From Polaribacter irgensii 23-P (GTDB taxonomy: Bacteria > Bacteroidota > Bacteroidia > Flavobacteriales > Flavobacteriaceae), in the NCBI RefSeq assembly GCF_000153225.1, contig NZ_CH724148.1, forward strand, positions 2,372,611 to 2,436,610: a stretch of DNA of 64,000 nt. The letters are read 5' to 3'. Every line of letters starts with the position of its first letter. Position 1 is the stretch's first letter. Under the pieces are notes generated by a model. It saw only the letters and a list, made by a program, of their open reading frames with translations. It did no database searches and was not told the origin of the DNA. Made by a program: the position numbers and the translations under genes. Positions 37,061 through 46,254 of this stretch are shown one piece after another.

Positions 37061-37525
37061 TTACTCATAAAAAGCGGCTAAAAATTCAGCAACACATGCT
37101 GGTTTTTCTTGTCCTTTGATTTCTATAACACAAGAAAAGGTTGCTTTTATGCCGTTGTTCGGCAACGCGACAACAGATAGCAGTTTCGAATGAATTCGCA
37201 ATTGACTGTTTACAGGGACTGCATTTGGAAAACGCACTTTGTTTAAACCGTAATTCAAACCCATTTTTAAACTTTAAATGCTAAAAACTTCTTCTAACAA
37301 TTTAGAGATCATAGATACAGACATAAATCCGTGTGCAATAGTAGTTTTAAATGGAGATTCTATGGCAGCTCTTTTAGCATCTACATGAATCCATTGCCTG
37401 TCTGCGGTAGCATTGGCAAAATCACTAATCATTTCTTGGGTAATGGAATACCAATTTCCAGAAGGCAAATCTTTGCCTATTGCTGCTTTAAAAGCTGAAA
37501 AATTCTTAAAAATCATGGGTTTCAT
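37061..37525 (-). pseudogene. MaoC-like dehydratase broken by one in-frame stop
   Basis: The - strand reading frame from 37525 gives an N-terminal MaoC hotdog half (IGKDLPSGNWYSITQEMISDFANATADRQWIHVD, then TTIAHGFMSVSMISKLLEEVFSI in parts) with the family's D..Q.IH and H.G catalytic residues. It then meets TAA at 37274-37276. With no change of frame it continues SLKMGLNYGLNKVRFPNAVPV to the normal end. Total 155 codons, the usual length for this enoyl-CoA hydratase-like family. One nonsense change has split it. A 67-aa restart product from the ATG at 37262-37264 would lack the active site. Confidence 0.85.
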
Positions 37526-37590
37526 GTTATTTATTTTGAGAAACTATTTTTTTAATTTTGAATAGCATAAATTAGTCAAAAAAAATAGAT

Positions 37591-40500
37591 ATGAAACCAT
37601 TTTTACTTCTTTTTGCCCTTATTTCCACTTCCATTTTTAGTCAACAAAATCCAAAATGGATGCGGCACTCCGCCATTTCTCCAGACGGAACACAAATTGC
37701 ATTTACCTATAAAGGAGATTTGTATAAAGTAAATTCCAAAGGTGGGAATGCACAGCAACTTACCTTTCACAGTGCACACGATTATAAAGCTGTTTGGAAC
37801 AAAGAGGGAACTAAAATTGCTTTTGCCTCTAACAGATATGGCAATTTTGACATCTATGTAATGAATGCAGGTGGCGGACAAGCAACCCGGTTAACCTATC
37901 ATTCAAACGATGAATATCCTTATACTTTTTCTGCAAATGATCAAGAGGTTCTTTTTGGAGCCTTGAGACAAGATACTGCTGAGCACAGACAATATCCACA
38001 CGGATCACAGTCAGAGCTGTATAGCGTACCCGTAACCATGGGAAAAGTGAGTCAATTATTAACCATTCCTGCAGAAGCTGTTCAATTGTCTAAAAGTGGA
38101 GAAATCATGCTCTATCAAGATAAAAAAGGAGGAGAAAATGAATGGAGAAAACACCACACATCTGCTATTGCTAGAGATCTTTGGATGTACAATACAATTA
38201 CAAATAAACACACCATGCTTACTTCAAATATTGCAGAAGATAGGCAGCCTGTTTTCAGTGAAGATGAGAAAGATCTTTATTTTTTAAGTGAACGAAGTGG
38301 CACTTTTAATGTTCATAAACTTTCATTAGAAAACCCAAATCAAGACGAACAGTTGACCTCTTTTAAACTGCATCCAATTCGTTTTTTGAGCGCGGGAAAT
38401 GGTGTTTTATCCTTTGGATATGACGGTGAACTCTATACAATGCAAGAAGGGGCAACGCCTCAAAAAATAACCGTTCGCATTACAACACAAGACAAAGAAA
38501 ATACGGCTGAATTTGTTTCTATAGACGGTGATATTGATGAAATGGCTGTTTCGCCTAATGGAAAAGAAATTGCTTTTATTGCAAGAGGTGAAGTTTTTGT
38601 GACTGCTGTAGACAAATCTTTTACTAAGAGATTAACAGATACACCGCAAAAAGAAAGCTTTATCTCTTGGGGCCCAGAAGGGAAATCTGTGATTTACAGC
38701 AGTGAGAGAGATGGAAAATGGAGTGTTTATAAGACTACAAAAATAAGAAAAGAAGAACCTTTCTTCTATGCTGCTACACTCCTAAAAGAAGATGCTTTAA
38801 TTGCCAATACCCACGACAATTATTTAGCTCAATATTCTCCTGATGGTAAAAAAATTGCTTTTATTGAAAACCGAAGAACATTGAAAATTAAAGACCTCAA
38901 AACTAAAAAAGAAATAACACTTTTGAACTCTGAAGATTTCTTTCACATGAGGGATGGCGATAAATACTTTACATGGAGTCCCGATAGCAAATGGTTATTA
39001 ATCGATTGGAGCAAAACATTGAGCAACAGTGAAGTTTTATTAATGGCTGCAGATGGTTCTAAAAGAGTGAACTTAAATGAAAGTGGTTACTACGATTCCA
39101 GTCCGAAATGGATCAATAAAGGAAAACAAATGATTTGGACAAGCAACCGAAATGGATTGAAATCATACGCTACTAGTGGAAGTTCTCAAAATGATATATA
39201 CAGTATGTTTTTTACTCAAGAAGCTTGGGACGAATTTAATTTAAGTGATGACGATTACAAATTAATGCAGGCAGTTAAGGAGGTAGAAAAAAAGAAAAAA
39301 GAAAAAGCGGAAGAAAAGGACAACAAAAAAGGTGCAAAAGAAAAGAAAGATTCAAAGAAAAAAGACACTATAAAACCTTTAAAATTCGACTGGGAGTATA
39401 TGAAAGACCGAACAAAGAGATTGACCATCCACTCTTCCACATTGGGAGATGCTGTCATCTCTTCTAAAGGTGATGCACTGTATTATTTAGCAAGTTTTGA
39501 AGGAAAATCAAATCTTTGGTCTACTAATTTAAGAACGAAAGAAACTAAAATGTTATTGAAATTGGATGTTGCGCAAGGAAGCTTGCAATGGGACACAGAC
39601 ATGAAAAATCTATATCTTTTAAGCGCTGGAAAAATAACAAAATTAGATCCAAAAACTTCAAAAAATAAAGAAATTAAGATCAAAGGAGAAATTGAAGTAG
39701 ACCAGTATGCAGAGAGAACTGCGATGTTTAATCATGTATGGATTCGCACAAATGCCGTTTTTTACCGCCCTGACTTTCATGGGATCGATTGGGAGCAAAT
39801 GAAAACTGAATATCAGAAATACCTGCCTCATATTAGCAATGGTCATGAATTTTCAGAAATGTTATCCGAAATGTTAGGGGAATTAAATGTTTCTCACTCT
39901 GGTGCTCGTTATAATGGCAGTGAAATCGATACGAAAGACATCACCGCATCTTTAGGTATATTCATGGATTACAAACATCTTAAGAAAGGAATTCTTATTG
40001 AAGAAATCATAAAAGGGGGGCCTTTAGATAAAGCAAAATTTAAGATTGCAGCCGGGATGATTATTGAAAAAATTGACGGCATTCTAATTGAAAAAGACCA
40101 GGACGTAGCAAAATATTTGAACAGAAAATCAGGTAAATTTATGCTGCTGGATATTTTAGACCCCTCCACAAAAAAGACGCAAACAATCACTGTAAAACCT
40201 ATTTCTTTGGCGATGGAAAATAGTTTACTCTATAAAAGATGGGTGAAAATAAATGAGAAAGAAGTAGCAGCGTTGAGCAATGGAACTTTAGGATATGTGC
40301 ATATTCCTGGAATGAGTGATGCCCCTTACCGAAGTATCTATCAAGATATCATGGGTAAATATTTTGATACTAAAGGCGTTATTATAGACACTCGATTTAA
40401 TGGTGGTGGAGATTTAGTAGCGGATTTAGCAATGTTTTTTACAGGAGTTCCATTCATTACCTATGCTACAGAAGCTAAAATAGTTGGTGGAGAGCCTACC

Positions 40501-40833
40501 TCCCGCTGGACAAAACCGACCTTGTCTATCTTTAATGAAAGCATGTACTCTGATGGCCATTGTTATGCTTCTGGTTATACCGATCTAAAGATTGGAAAAA
40601 CAGTAGGAATGCCGGTTCCCGGAACTTGTAGTTTTGCAGGATGGGAAAGTTTACCAAATGGCTCTTATTGGGGGGTTGTCCCCGTAAGTGCTAAAAACAA
40701 AGCAGGGGAATGGATGGAAAATAACCAAACAGAACCCATGATTAAAGTTAAAAATATGCCCGGCAAAGTAGATCAAGGAGTGGACCAACAATTATTGCGT
40801 TCTATAAAAGAACTGATGAAAGATGTAAACTAA
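37591..40833 (+). CDS. secreted tricorn-like S41 protease
   Basis: 1080 aa with a signal peptide of about 18 residues. Two sets of PD40 propeller repeats (such as SPDGTQIAFTYKGDLY and SPNGKEIAFIARGEVF) fill about residues 20-520, then a Lys/Glu-rich linker near 560-600, a C1-type helical part, a PDZ domain near 760-860 and the S41 protease core. TRFNGGGDLVADLA is the oxyanion region, and the serine in NESMYSDGH is the expected nucleophile. It should cut short peptides in the periplasm or outside the cell, taking substrates through the propellers. Single gene with its own terminator. Confidence 0.92.
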   Translation: MKPFLLLFALISTSIFSQQNPKWMRHSAISPDGTQIAFTYKGDLYKVNSKGGNAQQLTFHSAHDYKAVWNKEGTKIAFASNRYGNFDIYVMNAGGGQATRLTYHSNDEYPYTFSANDQEVLFGALRQDTAEHRQYPHGSQSELYSVPVTMGKVSQLLTIPAEAVQLSKSGEIMLYQDKKGGENEWRKHHTSAIARDLWMYNTITNKHTMLTSNIAEDRQPVFSEDEKDLYFLSERSGTFNVHKLSLENPNQDEQLTSFKLHPIRFLSAGNGVLSFGYDGELYTMQEGATPQKITVRITTQDKENTAEFVSIDGDIDEMAVSPNGKEIAFIARGEVFVTAVDKSFTKRLTDTPQKESFISWGPEGKSVIYSSERDGKWSVYKTTKIRKEEPFFYAATLLKEDALIANTHDNYLAQYSPDGKKIAFIENRRTLKIKDLKTKKEITLLNSEDFFHMRDGDKYFTWSPDSKWLLIDWSKTLSNSEVLLMAADGSKRVNLNESGYYDSSPKWINKGKQMIWTSNRNGLKSYATSGSSQNDIYSMFFTQEAWDEFNLSDDDYKLMQAVKEVEKKKKEKAEEKDNKKGAKEKKDSKKKDTIKPLKFDWEYMKDRTKRLTIHSSTLGDAVISSKGDALYYLASFEGKSNLWSTNLRTKETKMLLKLDVAQGSLQWDTDMKNLYLLSAGKITKLDPKTSKNKEIKIKGEIEVDQYAERTAMFNHVWIRTNAVFYRPDFHGIDWEQMKTEYQKYLPHISNGHEFSEMLSEMLGELNVSHSGARYNGSEIDTKDITASLGIFMDYKHLKKGILIEEIIKGGPLDKAKFKIAAGMIIEKIDGILIEKDQDVAKYLNRKSGKFMLLDILDPSTKKTQTITVKPISLAMENSLLYKRWVKINEKEVAALSNGTLGYVHIPGMSDAPYRSIYQDIMGKYFDTKGVIIDTRFNGGGDLVADLAMFFTGVPFITYATEAKIVGGEPTSRWTKPTLSIFNESMYSDGHCYASGYTDLKIGKTVGMPVPGTCSFAGWESLPNGSYWGVVPVSAKNKAGEWMENNQTEPMIKVKNMPGKVDQGVDQQLLRSIKELMKDVN

Positions 40834-40854
40834 TTTTTAGAAATTGAAGTATTC

Positions 40855-40887
40855 AAAAGCGGAGCAAAGATGCTTCGCTTTTTTTTT
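40855..40887 (+). terminator. terminator of the tricorn-like protease
   Basis: AAGCGGAGCA-AAGA-TGCTTCGCTT with one mismatch, followed by eight Ts. The T-run overlaps the stop region of the convergent TRIC gene. Confidence 0.8.
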
Positions 40888-41512
40888 AGTGGTACTTTGA
40901 AAACAAGTCGCGCTTTATTCTAGGGAGCTCCAAATGAAACTTTACGGCAATAATGCGAATACTCACCACGACGGAAGCTGAAATTATAAAATTGATATTT
41001 TCCGCTACTTTAAAATGTGACAATATTAAATACATCAACCCTCCAACCAAACACGCAGAAGCATAAATTTCTTTTTCAAAGATCAACGGTACTTTATTGG
41101 TCAATACATCGCGCAACACACCACCAAAAACAGCGGAAATCATACCCATGATGAGGGCTACTAAAGGATGTAAATCATACGCCAACCCCTTTTGCAATCC
41201 CAGCAAAGTAAAGACACTCAAACCAATGGTGTCAAACAAAAACATGGTTGTACTTAGATATCCAATTTTACTTTTTACCAAAAAGGTAAAAAGCACTGCC
41301 GAAAAAATAGTGTATAAATAATTTAAGTCTCCAATCCAATTGATAGGATGTGCATTGATTAAGACATCGCGCAACATCCCACCGCCAACGGCAGTAACGA
41401 ATGCAATAATAATCACACCAAATAGATCTAGTTTTTTATCTGAAGCCACTAAAGTCCCACTAATCGCAAAAGCGAAAGTTCCTAAAATATCCAACACATA
41501 AATAACATCCAT
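40886..41512 (-). CDS. TRIC/UPF0126-family cation channel
   Basis: 208 aa, about seven membrane segments. Two copies of the family's GGG-x-RDV motif are seen (GGGMLRDVLI near residue 43 and GGVLRDVL near 130), the inverted-repeat architecture of prokaryotic TRIC proteins, which are potassium-permeable trimeric channels. Its start lies two bases after the end of the helicase gene, so the two are probably co-transcribed. Confidence 0.9.
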   Translation of the reverse strand: MDVIYVLDILGTFAFAISGTLVASDKKLDLFGVIIIAFVTAVGGGMLRDVLINAHPINWIGDLNYLYTIFSAVLFTFLVKSKIGYLSTTMFLFDTIGLSVFTLLGLQKGLAYDLHPLVALIMGMISAVFGGVLRDVLTNKVPLIFEKEIYASACLVGGLMYLILSHFKVAENINFIISASVVVSIRIIAVKFHLELPRIKRDLFSKYH

Positions 41513-41513
41513 A

Positions 41514-42635
41514 TTACACGGTCACTTCTGTGAATTTTATTTGGAGCGCTTTCTGAATATCATGCACTTTCTCCAATTCATTTGGTAAGATAAACGCCAG
41601 TGAAGTTCCAGTCTTTCCTGCTCTTGCGGTTCTTCCACTTCTGTGCGTATAATATTCTAATTGCTCTGGCAATTGGTGATGTATCACGAACTCTAGGCCA
41701 CTTACATCGATTCCCCTTGCTGAAACATCTGTAGAAACTAAATACTGTAAATTTTCCTTTTTGAAAGCACGCATCACTTTATCGCGTTCCTTTTGTTGCA
41801 TATCTCCTTCTAAAGCTGCGGTAGAAAAACCCTCTTCAATCAGAAGATTTGCTAAATTTTGAGCTCCAGCCTTCGTTCTACAAAAAATAATTCCACGCTG
41901 AGTACCTCTTTTTTCTAAAAACGTAATGATATCATTTGCCTTCGTTTTGAGGGTTGTTTTTACAAACTGATGCCTAATATTTGCATTTACCAGCGCGTTT
42001 TTATTCACCTCAACTCTTGGCGCATTCGAATCCATGTAGGTTTTAATAATGCGTTTTATTTCTTCTGGCATGGTTGCAGAAAACAACCACGTATTTCGAT
42101 CACTTTGAGAAGAAAATTTTAAAATGCGGTTTAAATCTTGTTTAAAACCCATGCTTAGCATTTCATCGGCCTCATCTAAAACTACTGTTTTCACATGACT
42201 TATGTCAATATCTCCACGTTCAATAAGATCAATTAATCTCCCTGGAGTGGCAACAACAACGTGCGTAGTTCTTTTTAAGTTCCCTATTTGACGATCGATT
42301 TTCTCTCCCCCAAAGACGGCTTCAATAAATATCTTTTCTTCGTTGTACTTTGTAAATTTAAAAAGTTGCTTTTTAATCTGCTGCACTAATTCTCGTGTTG
42401 GCGACAGTACCAAGGTTTGAATGTGTTCTGAACTCGTGTCAATATGGTGCAAAATTGGCAATCCAAAAGCAGCAGTTTTTCCAGTTCCCGTTTGTGCCAA
42501 TCCAATAAAATCTGTTTTCGATTTTAGTAAAATAGGAATGGTCTGTTCCTGAATTTCTGTAGGAGTAGAAATCCCTAATTCTTGAATCGATTTGATATAT
42601 GCCGGAGTGATTCCTAGTGCTGAAAATGTAGCCAT
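41514..42635 (-). CDS. DEAD-box RNA helicase
   Basis: 373 aa, the compact core without the basic C-terminal tail found in many RhlE/DeaD proteins. Motifs in order: PTEIQEQTIP (Q), AQTGTGKT (I), PTRELVQQI (Ia), TPGRLID (Ib), DEAD (II), SAT (III), DVSARGIDV (V) and HRSGRTAR (VI). ATP-dependent unwinding of short RNA duplexes in ribosome assembly or RNA turnover. A -7 element (TATATTTG) lies 20 bases before the start, overlapping the end region of the thioesterase gene. Confidence 0.95.
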   Translation of the reverse strand: MATFSALGITPAYIKSIQELGISTPTEIQEQTIPILLKSKTDFIGLAQTGTGKTAAFGLPILHHIDTSSEHIQTLVLSPTRELVQQIKKQLFKFTKYNEEKIFIEAVFGGEKIDRQIGNLKRTTHVVVATPGRLIDLIERGDIDISHVKTVVLDEADEMLSMGFKQDLNRILKFSSQSDRNTWLFSATMPEEIKRIIKTYMDSNAPRVEVNKNALVNANIRHQFVKTTLKTKANDIITFLEKRGTQRGIIFCRTKAGAQNLANLLIEEGFSTAALEGDMQQKERDKVMRAFKKENLQYLVSTDVSARGIDVSGLEFVIHHQLPEQLEYYTHRSGRTARAGKTGTSLAFILPNELEKVHDIQKALQIKFTEVTV

Positions 42636-42654
42636 TTTGTTTCTAAATTTTGTG

Positions 42655-42662
42655 CAAATATA
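42655..42662 (-). promoter_or_regulatory. -7 element of the helicase promoter
   Basis: TATATTTG on the - strand, exact TAnnTTTG, about 20 bases before the helicase ATG. No -33 TTTG at 19 bases. Confidence 0.4.
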
Positions 42663-42665
42663 CTT

Positions 42666-43061
42666 TTATTTAGCAGGTTGTAATACATTTAAAACATTTT
42701 CTCTAATTCTTGTAGGTTTGAAATTTTTTGCATTCAACATGCCCCAAACAGTTTTTGCCTTTACCAGCAATTCAGATCCCTTATAAAAAGCCATCAAACG
42801 CTCAGATTTAAAACCTCTGGTTTCTCCTACCCACGTCTTTACCGTGATATCATCGCCTAAAATTGCTTGTTTTAAATAATCAATTTCATGTTTCAACACC
42901 ACCCAAATATGTTCTGGCAAAGGATTGTTCTTTGTCAAAAATTCCCAATGCTCCACGGCAACCCAATCCATCCATTTGACATACACCACATTATTTACAT
43001 GATTTAATTTGTCTATGTGCTCCGCTGTTACTTTTATCTTTAATTCAAAAATATCCTTCAT
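42666..43061 (-). CDS. acyl-CoA thioesterase, hotdog fold
   Basis: 131 aa, 4-hydroxybenzoyl-CoA thioesterase/YbgC-like family. The signature HIDKLNHVNNVVYVKWMDWVAVEHW (read in parts) contains the Asn and the NxVY segment; the catalytic Asp is seen as N here, a common variation in this subgroup. It releases fatty acid or hydroxybenzoate from CoA. On the same strand as the helicase, 30 bases upstream. Confidence 0.88.
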   Translation of the reverse strand: MKDIFELKIKVTAEHIDKLNHVNNVVYVKWMDWVAVEHWEFLTKNNPLPEHIWVVLKHEIDYLKQAILGDDITVKTWVGETRGFKSERLMAFYKGSELLVKAKTVWGMLNAKNFKPTRIRENVLNVLQPAK

Positions 43062-43166
43062 AGATTCCCATTTTTACAAACTTATAAATTTTAACAGTAC
43101 CATAATAATTATTGCGGTTGCATTTTCAATAAAACAACTATTATTTCCGATCTTTGTGCCACTTCT

Positions 43167-44504
43167 ATGAACCAACTAGCAAACGATTTAGGAACTCAAA
43201 AAATAAGTAAATTACTTATCAAACAGGCAGTTCCGGCAACCATAGGTATTCTTGTCATGTCGTTAAATATGATTGTAGATACAATTTTTGTAGGACAATG
43301 GATTGGAGTTTTAGCAATTGCCGCAGTTACAGTCGTATTGCCCATTGCATTTCTTATTTCTTCTATAGGAATGGGAATTGGAATTGGTGGAAGCTCCATT
43401 ATCTCGCGTGCGCTGGGTGCCAATGATTCTAAAAAAGCGTTCTTAACCTTTGGAAATCAAATAAGCCTGACCGTAATTTTAGCAATTTTATTTGTACTTC
43501 TTGGCAGTATTTATAGCGCACCAATTCTGAATTTATTTGGAGCTAAAGGAGCTATTTTACCGATTGCAGCAGAATATTATAATGTCATTATTTACGGGGT
43601 TCCCTTCCTTGCTTTTGCCATGATGGGAAATCCCACCATTAGAGCTGAAGGAAAACCAAAATATGCCATGTATGCAATGATGGTTCCTGCCGTTTTAAAT
43701 GTATTGATGGACATTGTTTTTATCAAAGTCTTTGATTGGGGAATGTGGGGAGCTGGATTAGCAACCTCTATTTCCTATGCAAGCTGTGGTCTGTATATTC
43801 TATATTTCTTTCTATCTTCTAAAAGTGAATTACAGATTATCCCTAAAAACTTTAAATTAGACATTCCAATTCTAAAAAAAATTGGAAAACTTGGAGGAGT
43901 GACTGTTGTAAGACAAGGTGCTGTTAGTGTGTTAATGATTGTCTTAAATTACTCCTTGTACACCTATGGTGGAGAAATCTCAATTGCAGTCTATGGCATA
44001 ATCAATCGAGTTATGATGTTTGCGTTATCACCCGTCTTAGGAGTTACCCAGGGATTCTTACCCGTTGCTGGATTTAATATTGGCGCACATAAAAACGAAC
44101 GCGTAAAAGAAACTATAAAAAAATCCATTTATTTTGGATCTATTCTCGGAACTCTCATTTTTATTGTAATTGTTATTTTTAAAGAAGAAATTATTTGGAT
44201 TTTCACCAATGACGCAACTCTTCTAGCGCAGACGCCAGATGCCATGTTAATTGCTTTTTTAATGACGCCAATTGTCACGATGCAATTGATTGGATCTGCT
44301 TATTTCCAAGCTGCTGGTAAAGCATTGCCAGCCTTATTTTTAACACTTTTGAAACAAGGAATTTTCTTAATTCCGTTGGCGTATATTTTACCTATTTATT
44401 ACGGTGTTAATGGGGTGTGGTGGTCCTTTCCAATTGCAGATACGCTGGCAACCCTCATTACAATATTGGTATTAAAACGCGAAGTGCATAAAAATTTAAA
44501 ATAA
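43167..44504 (+). CDS. MATE-family multidrug efflux transporter
   Basis: 445 aa with twelve membrane spans in two halves; the opening LIKQAVPATIGILVMSLNMIVDTIFVGQW (in parts) and a GIGIGGSSIISRALGAND loop are typical of MATE proteins. They expel cationic drugs by sodium or proton antiport. Single gene, convergent with the DUF2461 gene. Confidence 0.93.
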   Translation: MNQLANDLGTQKISKLLIKQAVPATIGILVMSLNMIVDTIFVGQWIGVLAIAAVTVVLPIAFLISSIGMGIGIGGSSIISRALGANDSKKAFLTFGNQISLTVILAILFVLLGSIYSAPILNLFGAKGAILPIAAEYYNVIIYGVPFLAFAMMGNPTIRAEGKPKYAMYAMMVPAVLNVLMDIVFIKVFDWGMWGAGLATSISYASCGLYILYFFLSSKSELQIIPKNFKLDIPILKKIGKLGGVTVVRQGAVSVLMIVLNYSLYTYGGEISIAVYGIINRVMMFALSPVLGVTQGFLPVAGFNIGAHKNERVKETIKKSIYFGSILGTLIFIVIVIFKEEIIWIFTNDATLLAQTPDAMLIAFLMTPIVTMQLIGSAYFQAAGKALPALFLTLLKQGIFLIPLAYILPIYYGVNGVWWSFPIADTLATLITILVLKREVHKNLK

Positions 44505-44562
44505 ATTTTTTTCGCAGCGATGGCTTTCGTAAATTTAAAAACGTTGTTCGTATTAAATATAC

Positions 44563-45237
44563 TTAAACAATGGGTTCTCCATTTAAATTTGTACTTAGAA
44601 TATCACTAAAAAGATTGAAAAAGGGGCGCAAAGCTTTAAAACTTGTATTCACTTCTTCGACAAAGTTTAAAGACATCACTTCTGCATCTGTAAACCTTCT
44701 ACTGGCAATAAATCCTTTCTTTCGCAACAATGCAACTTCAGGATGTTCTTTATCAAAGCCTCTAGGAGCAGTCTTTAGCTCAGAAAAACTTTCAAATGTT
44801 CCACCAAAATGTTTGAGATAAGATGGATCTTTAAGAATTGCTTTAATTTCGGAGGCATCCAATTCGATCTCTTTTCGAATTCTAAAAAGATCCTCTTTAC
44901 TAGGTTCCCAAAATCCACCTGCTAAAAAAGAAGCGCCTGGACTAATTTTTAAAAAATACCCACCTCTCAATGTAGTTCCCAATCTTGAGAATGAATTTGC
45001 AAAATGCGTCTTGTAGGGCGTTTTATCTTTCGAAAACCGCACATCCCTATAAATGCGCATCATTTTAGATTTCTCTATTTCATCGTGCTTTTGAAGTTCT
45101 TGATGTATTGCTGCAAAGACATCTTTTGCGTTTTGCTGCACTTTCTGGTAGGTCTCTTTCTGATCGGCAAACCAATCTCTATTATTATTTTGATATAAAT
45201 TACCTAAATACTGAAGTGTCTCTTTCTCGAATTGCAT
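44563..45237 (-). CDS. DUF2461 family protein
   Basis: 224 aa. Family marks: N-terminal FLQYLGNLYQNNNRDWF-like (QYLGNLYQNNNRDWF), MRIYRDVRFSKDKTPYKTHF, GGYFLKISPGASFLAGGF and the RRFTD motif near the C-terminus. The family (about 225 aa) is widespread in bacteria and of unknown biochemical role; toxin-like or stress functions have been suggested for relatives. Single gene, no partner. Confidence 0.9.
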   Translation of the reverse strand: MQFEKETLQYLGNLYQNNNRDWFADQKETYQKVQQNAKDVFAAIHQELQKHDEIEKSKMMRIYRDVRFSKDKTPYKTHFANSFSRLGTTLRGGYFLKISPGASFLAGGFWEPSKEDLFRIRKEIELDASEIKAILKDPSYLKHFGGTFESFSELKTAPRGFDKEHPEVALLRKKGFIASRRFTDAEVMSLNFVEEVNTSFKALRPFFNLFSDILSTNLNGEPIV

Positions 45238-45360
45238 GTGCGTCTTATTTCAAAGTACCAATTTACAAAGAATTCTATAAAAGAAAAGACACCACTTCAA
45301 AAATTTATAGCAAATAACACCTCTTTATTCCTAAAATATAGTGAAATTAGTAAACTATAG

Positions 45361-46176
45361 ATGCATCAAAAAACAAAGAATATTCAGAAAAGATATGAAG
45401 GCTTTTTACAAACGCCGGCCTTGTGGAAAGACCATACGCTTTTTGAAATGTCTCAGTTTGAAATTCCTACAAAGCTTGTAAAATTGGCAATTGTTATTGA
45501 TGAAAAGTTGCGTCTTGGGAGATACATAGAACGCTTTGTCTCTTTTCAGCTGTCACAATCTCCAGAATTCAAAATTATTTCAGAAAACGTCCAAATTCAA
45601 AAGGAAAAAATCACACTCGGCGAATTAGACTGCCTGCTAACGCAGCATGGTCAGCCCATACATTTAGAAATTTGCTATAAGTTTTACCTCTATGATGAAC
45701 GTGCTGGAAATAACGAGATTGCGCACTTTATTGGTCCCAACCGTAAGGACTCTTTGTTTGAAAAGCTTACAAAATTGCAACAAAAACAATTACCGCTGCT
45801 CTATTCGGAATCCTGCACACGCTATTTAAAGAGTCTTGCATTGACATCTAAAGAAATGAAACAATACGTTTGTTTTAAAGCACAGTTGTTTGTTCCTTTT
45901 TCAAATAAAAATCTACGATTAAAAGAAATAAACCAAGACTGTATTGCTGGATTTTATGCAAATGTAAAAGATTTAGAGCAGCTCTCTAAAAGCAAGTTTT
46001 TTATTCCTGTTAAAAAAGATTGGCTGCTATCACCAAATAAAAACGTCAATTGGCAATCCATTGATCAATTTATATCTGCGACAAAAGAATCCTTAGCAAA
46101 TCAATTTTCTCCCCTCTGCTGGTTGAAAAAACCGAATGGAGAAATTGAGAAATTTTTCCTGGTTTGGTGGGACTGA
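45361..46176 (+). CDS. DUF1853 family protein
   Basis: 271 aa. The pattern LGRYIERFVSFQL, a nuclease-like KITLGELDCLLTQHGQPIHLEICYKFYL segment (E, D, then E.K spacing) and HFIGPNRKDSLFEKLTKL match DUF1853. The E-D-ExK-like arrangement resembles the PD-(D/E)XK nuclease fold, and the family has been linked to that superfamily. Function is unknown. Single gene. Confidence 0.75.
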   Translation: MHQKTKNIQKRYEGFLQTPALWKDHTLFEMSQFEIPTKLVKLAIVIDEKLRLGRYIERFVSFQLSQSPEFKIISENVQIQKEKITLGELDCLLTQHGQPIHLEICYKFYLYDERAGNNEIAHFIGPNRKDSLFEKLTKLQQKQLPLLYSESCTRYLKSLALTSKEMKQYVCFKAQLFVPFSNKNLRLKEINQDCIAGFYANVKDLEQLSKSKFFIPVKKDWLLSPNKNVNWQSIDQFISATKESLANQFSPLCWLKKPNGEIEKFFLVWWD

Positions 46177-46197
46177 AAATAAATCCATTTTTAGTCA

Positions 46198-46231
46198 GAA
46201 AAAAAGAGGAACCTACTTTCATAGATTCCTC
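46198..46231 (-). terminator. terminator of the MacAB-type operon
   Basis: On the - strand GAGGAA...TTCCTC forms a stem with partly paired middle (TCTA/TAGG) and a T-run of seven follows. It lies about 25 bases beyond the adaptor gene's stop. Confidence 0.75.
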
Positions 46232-46254
46232 TTCCCAACAACTAACTAAAACAA

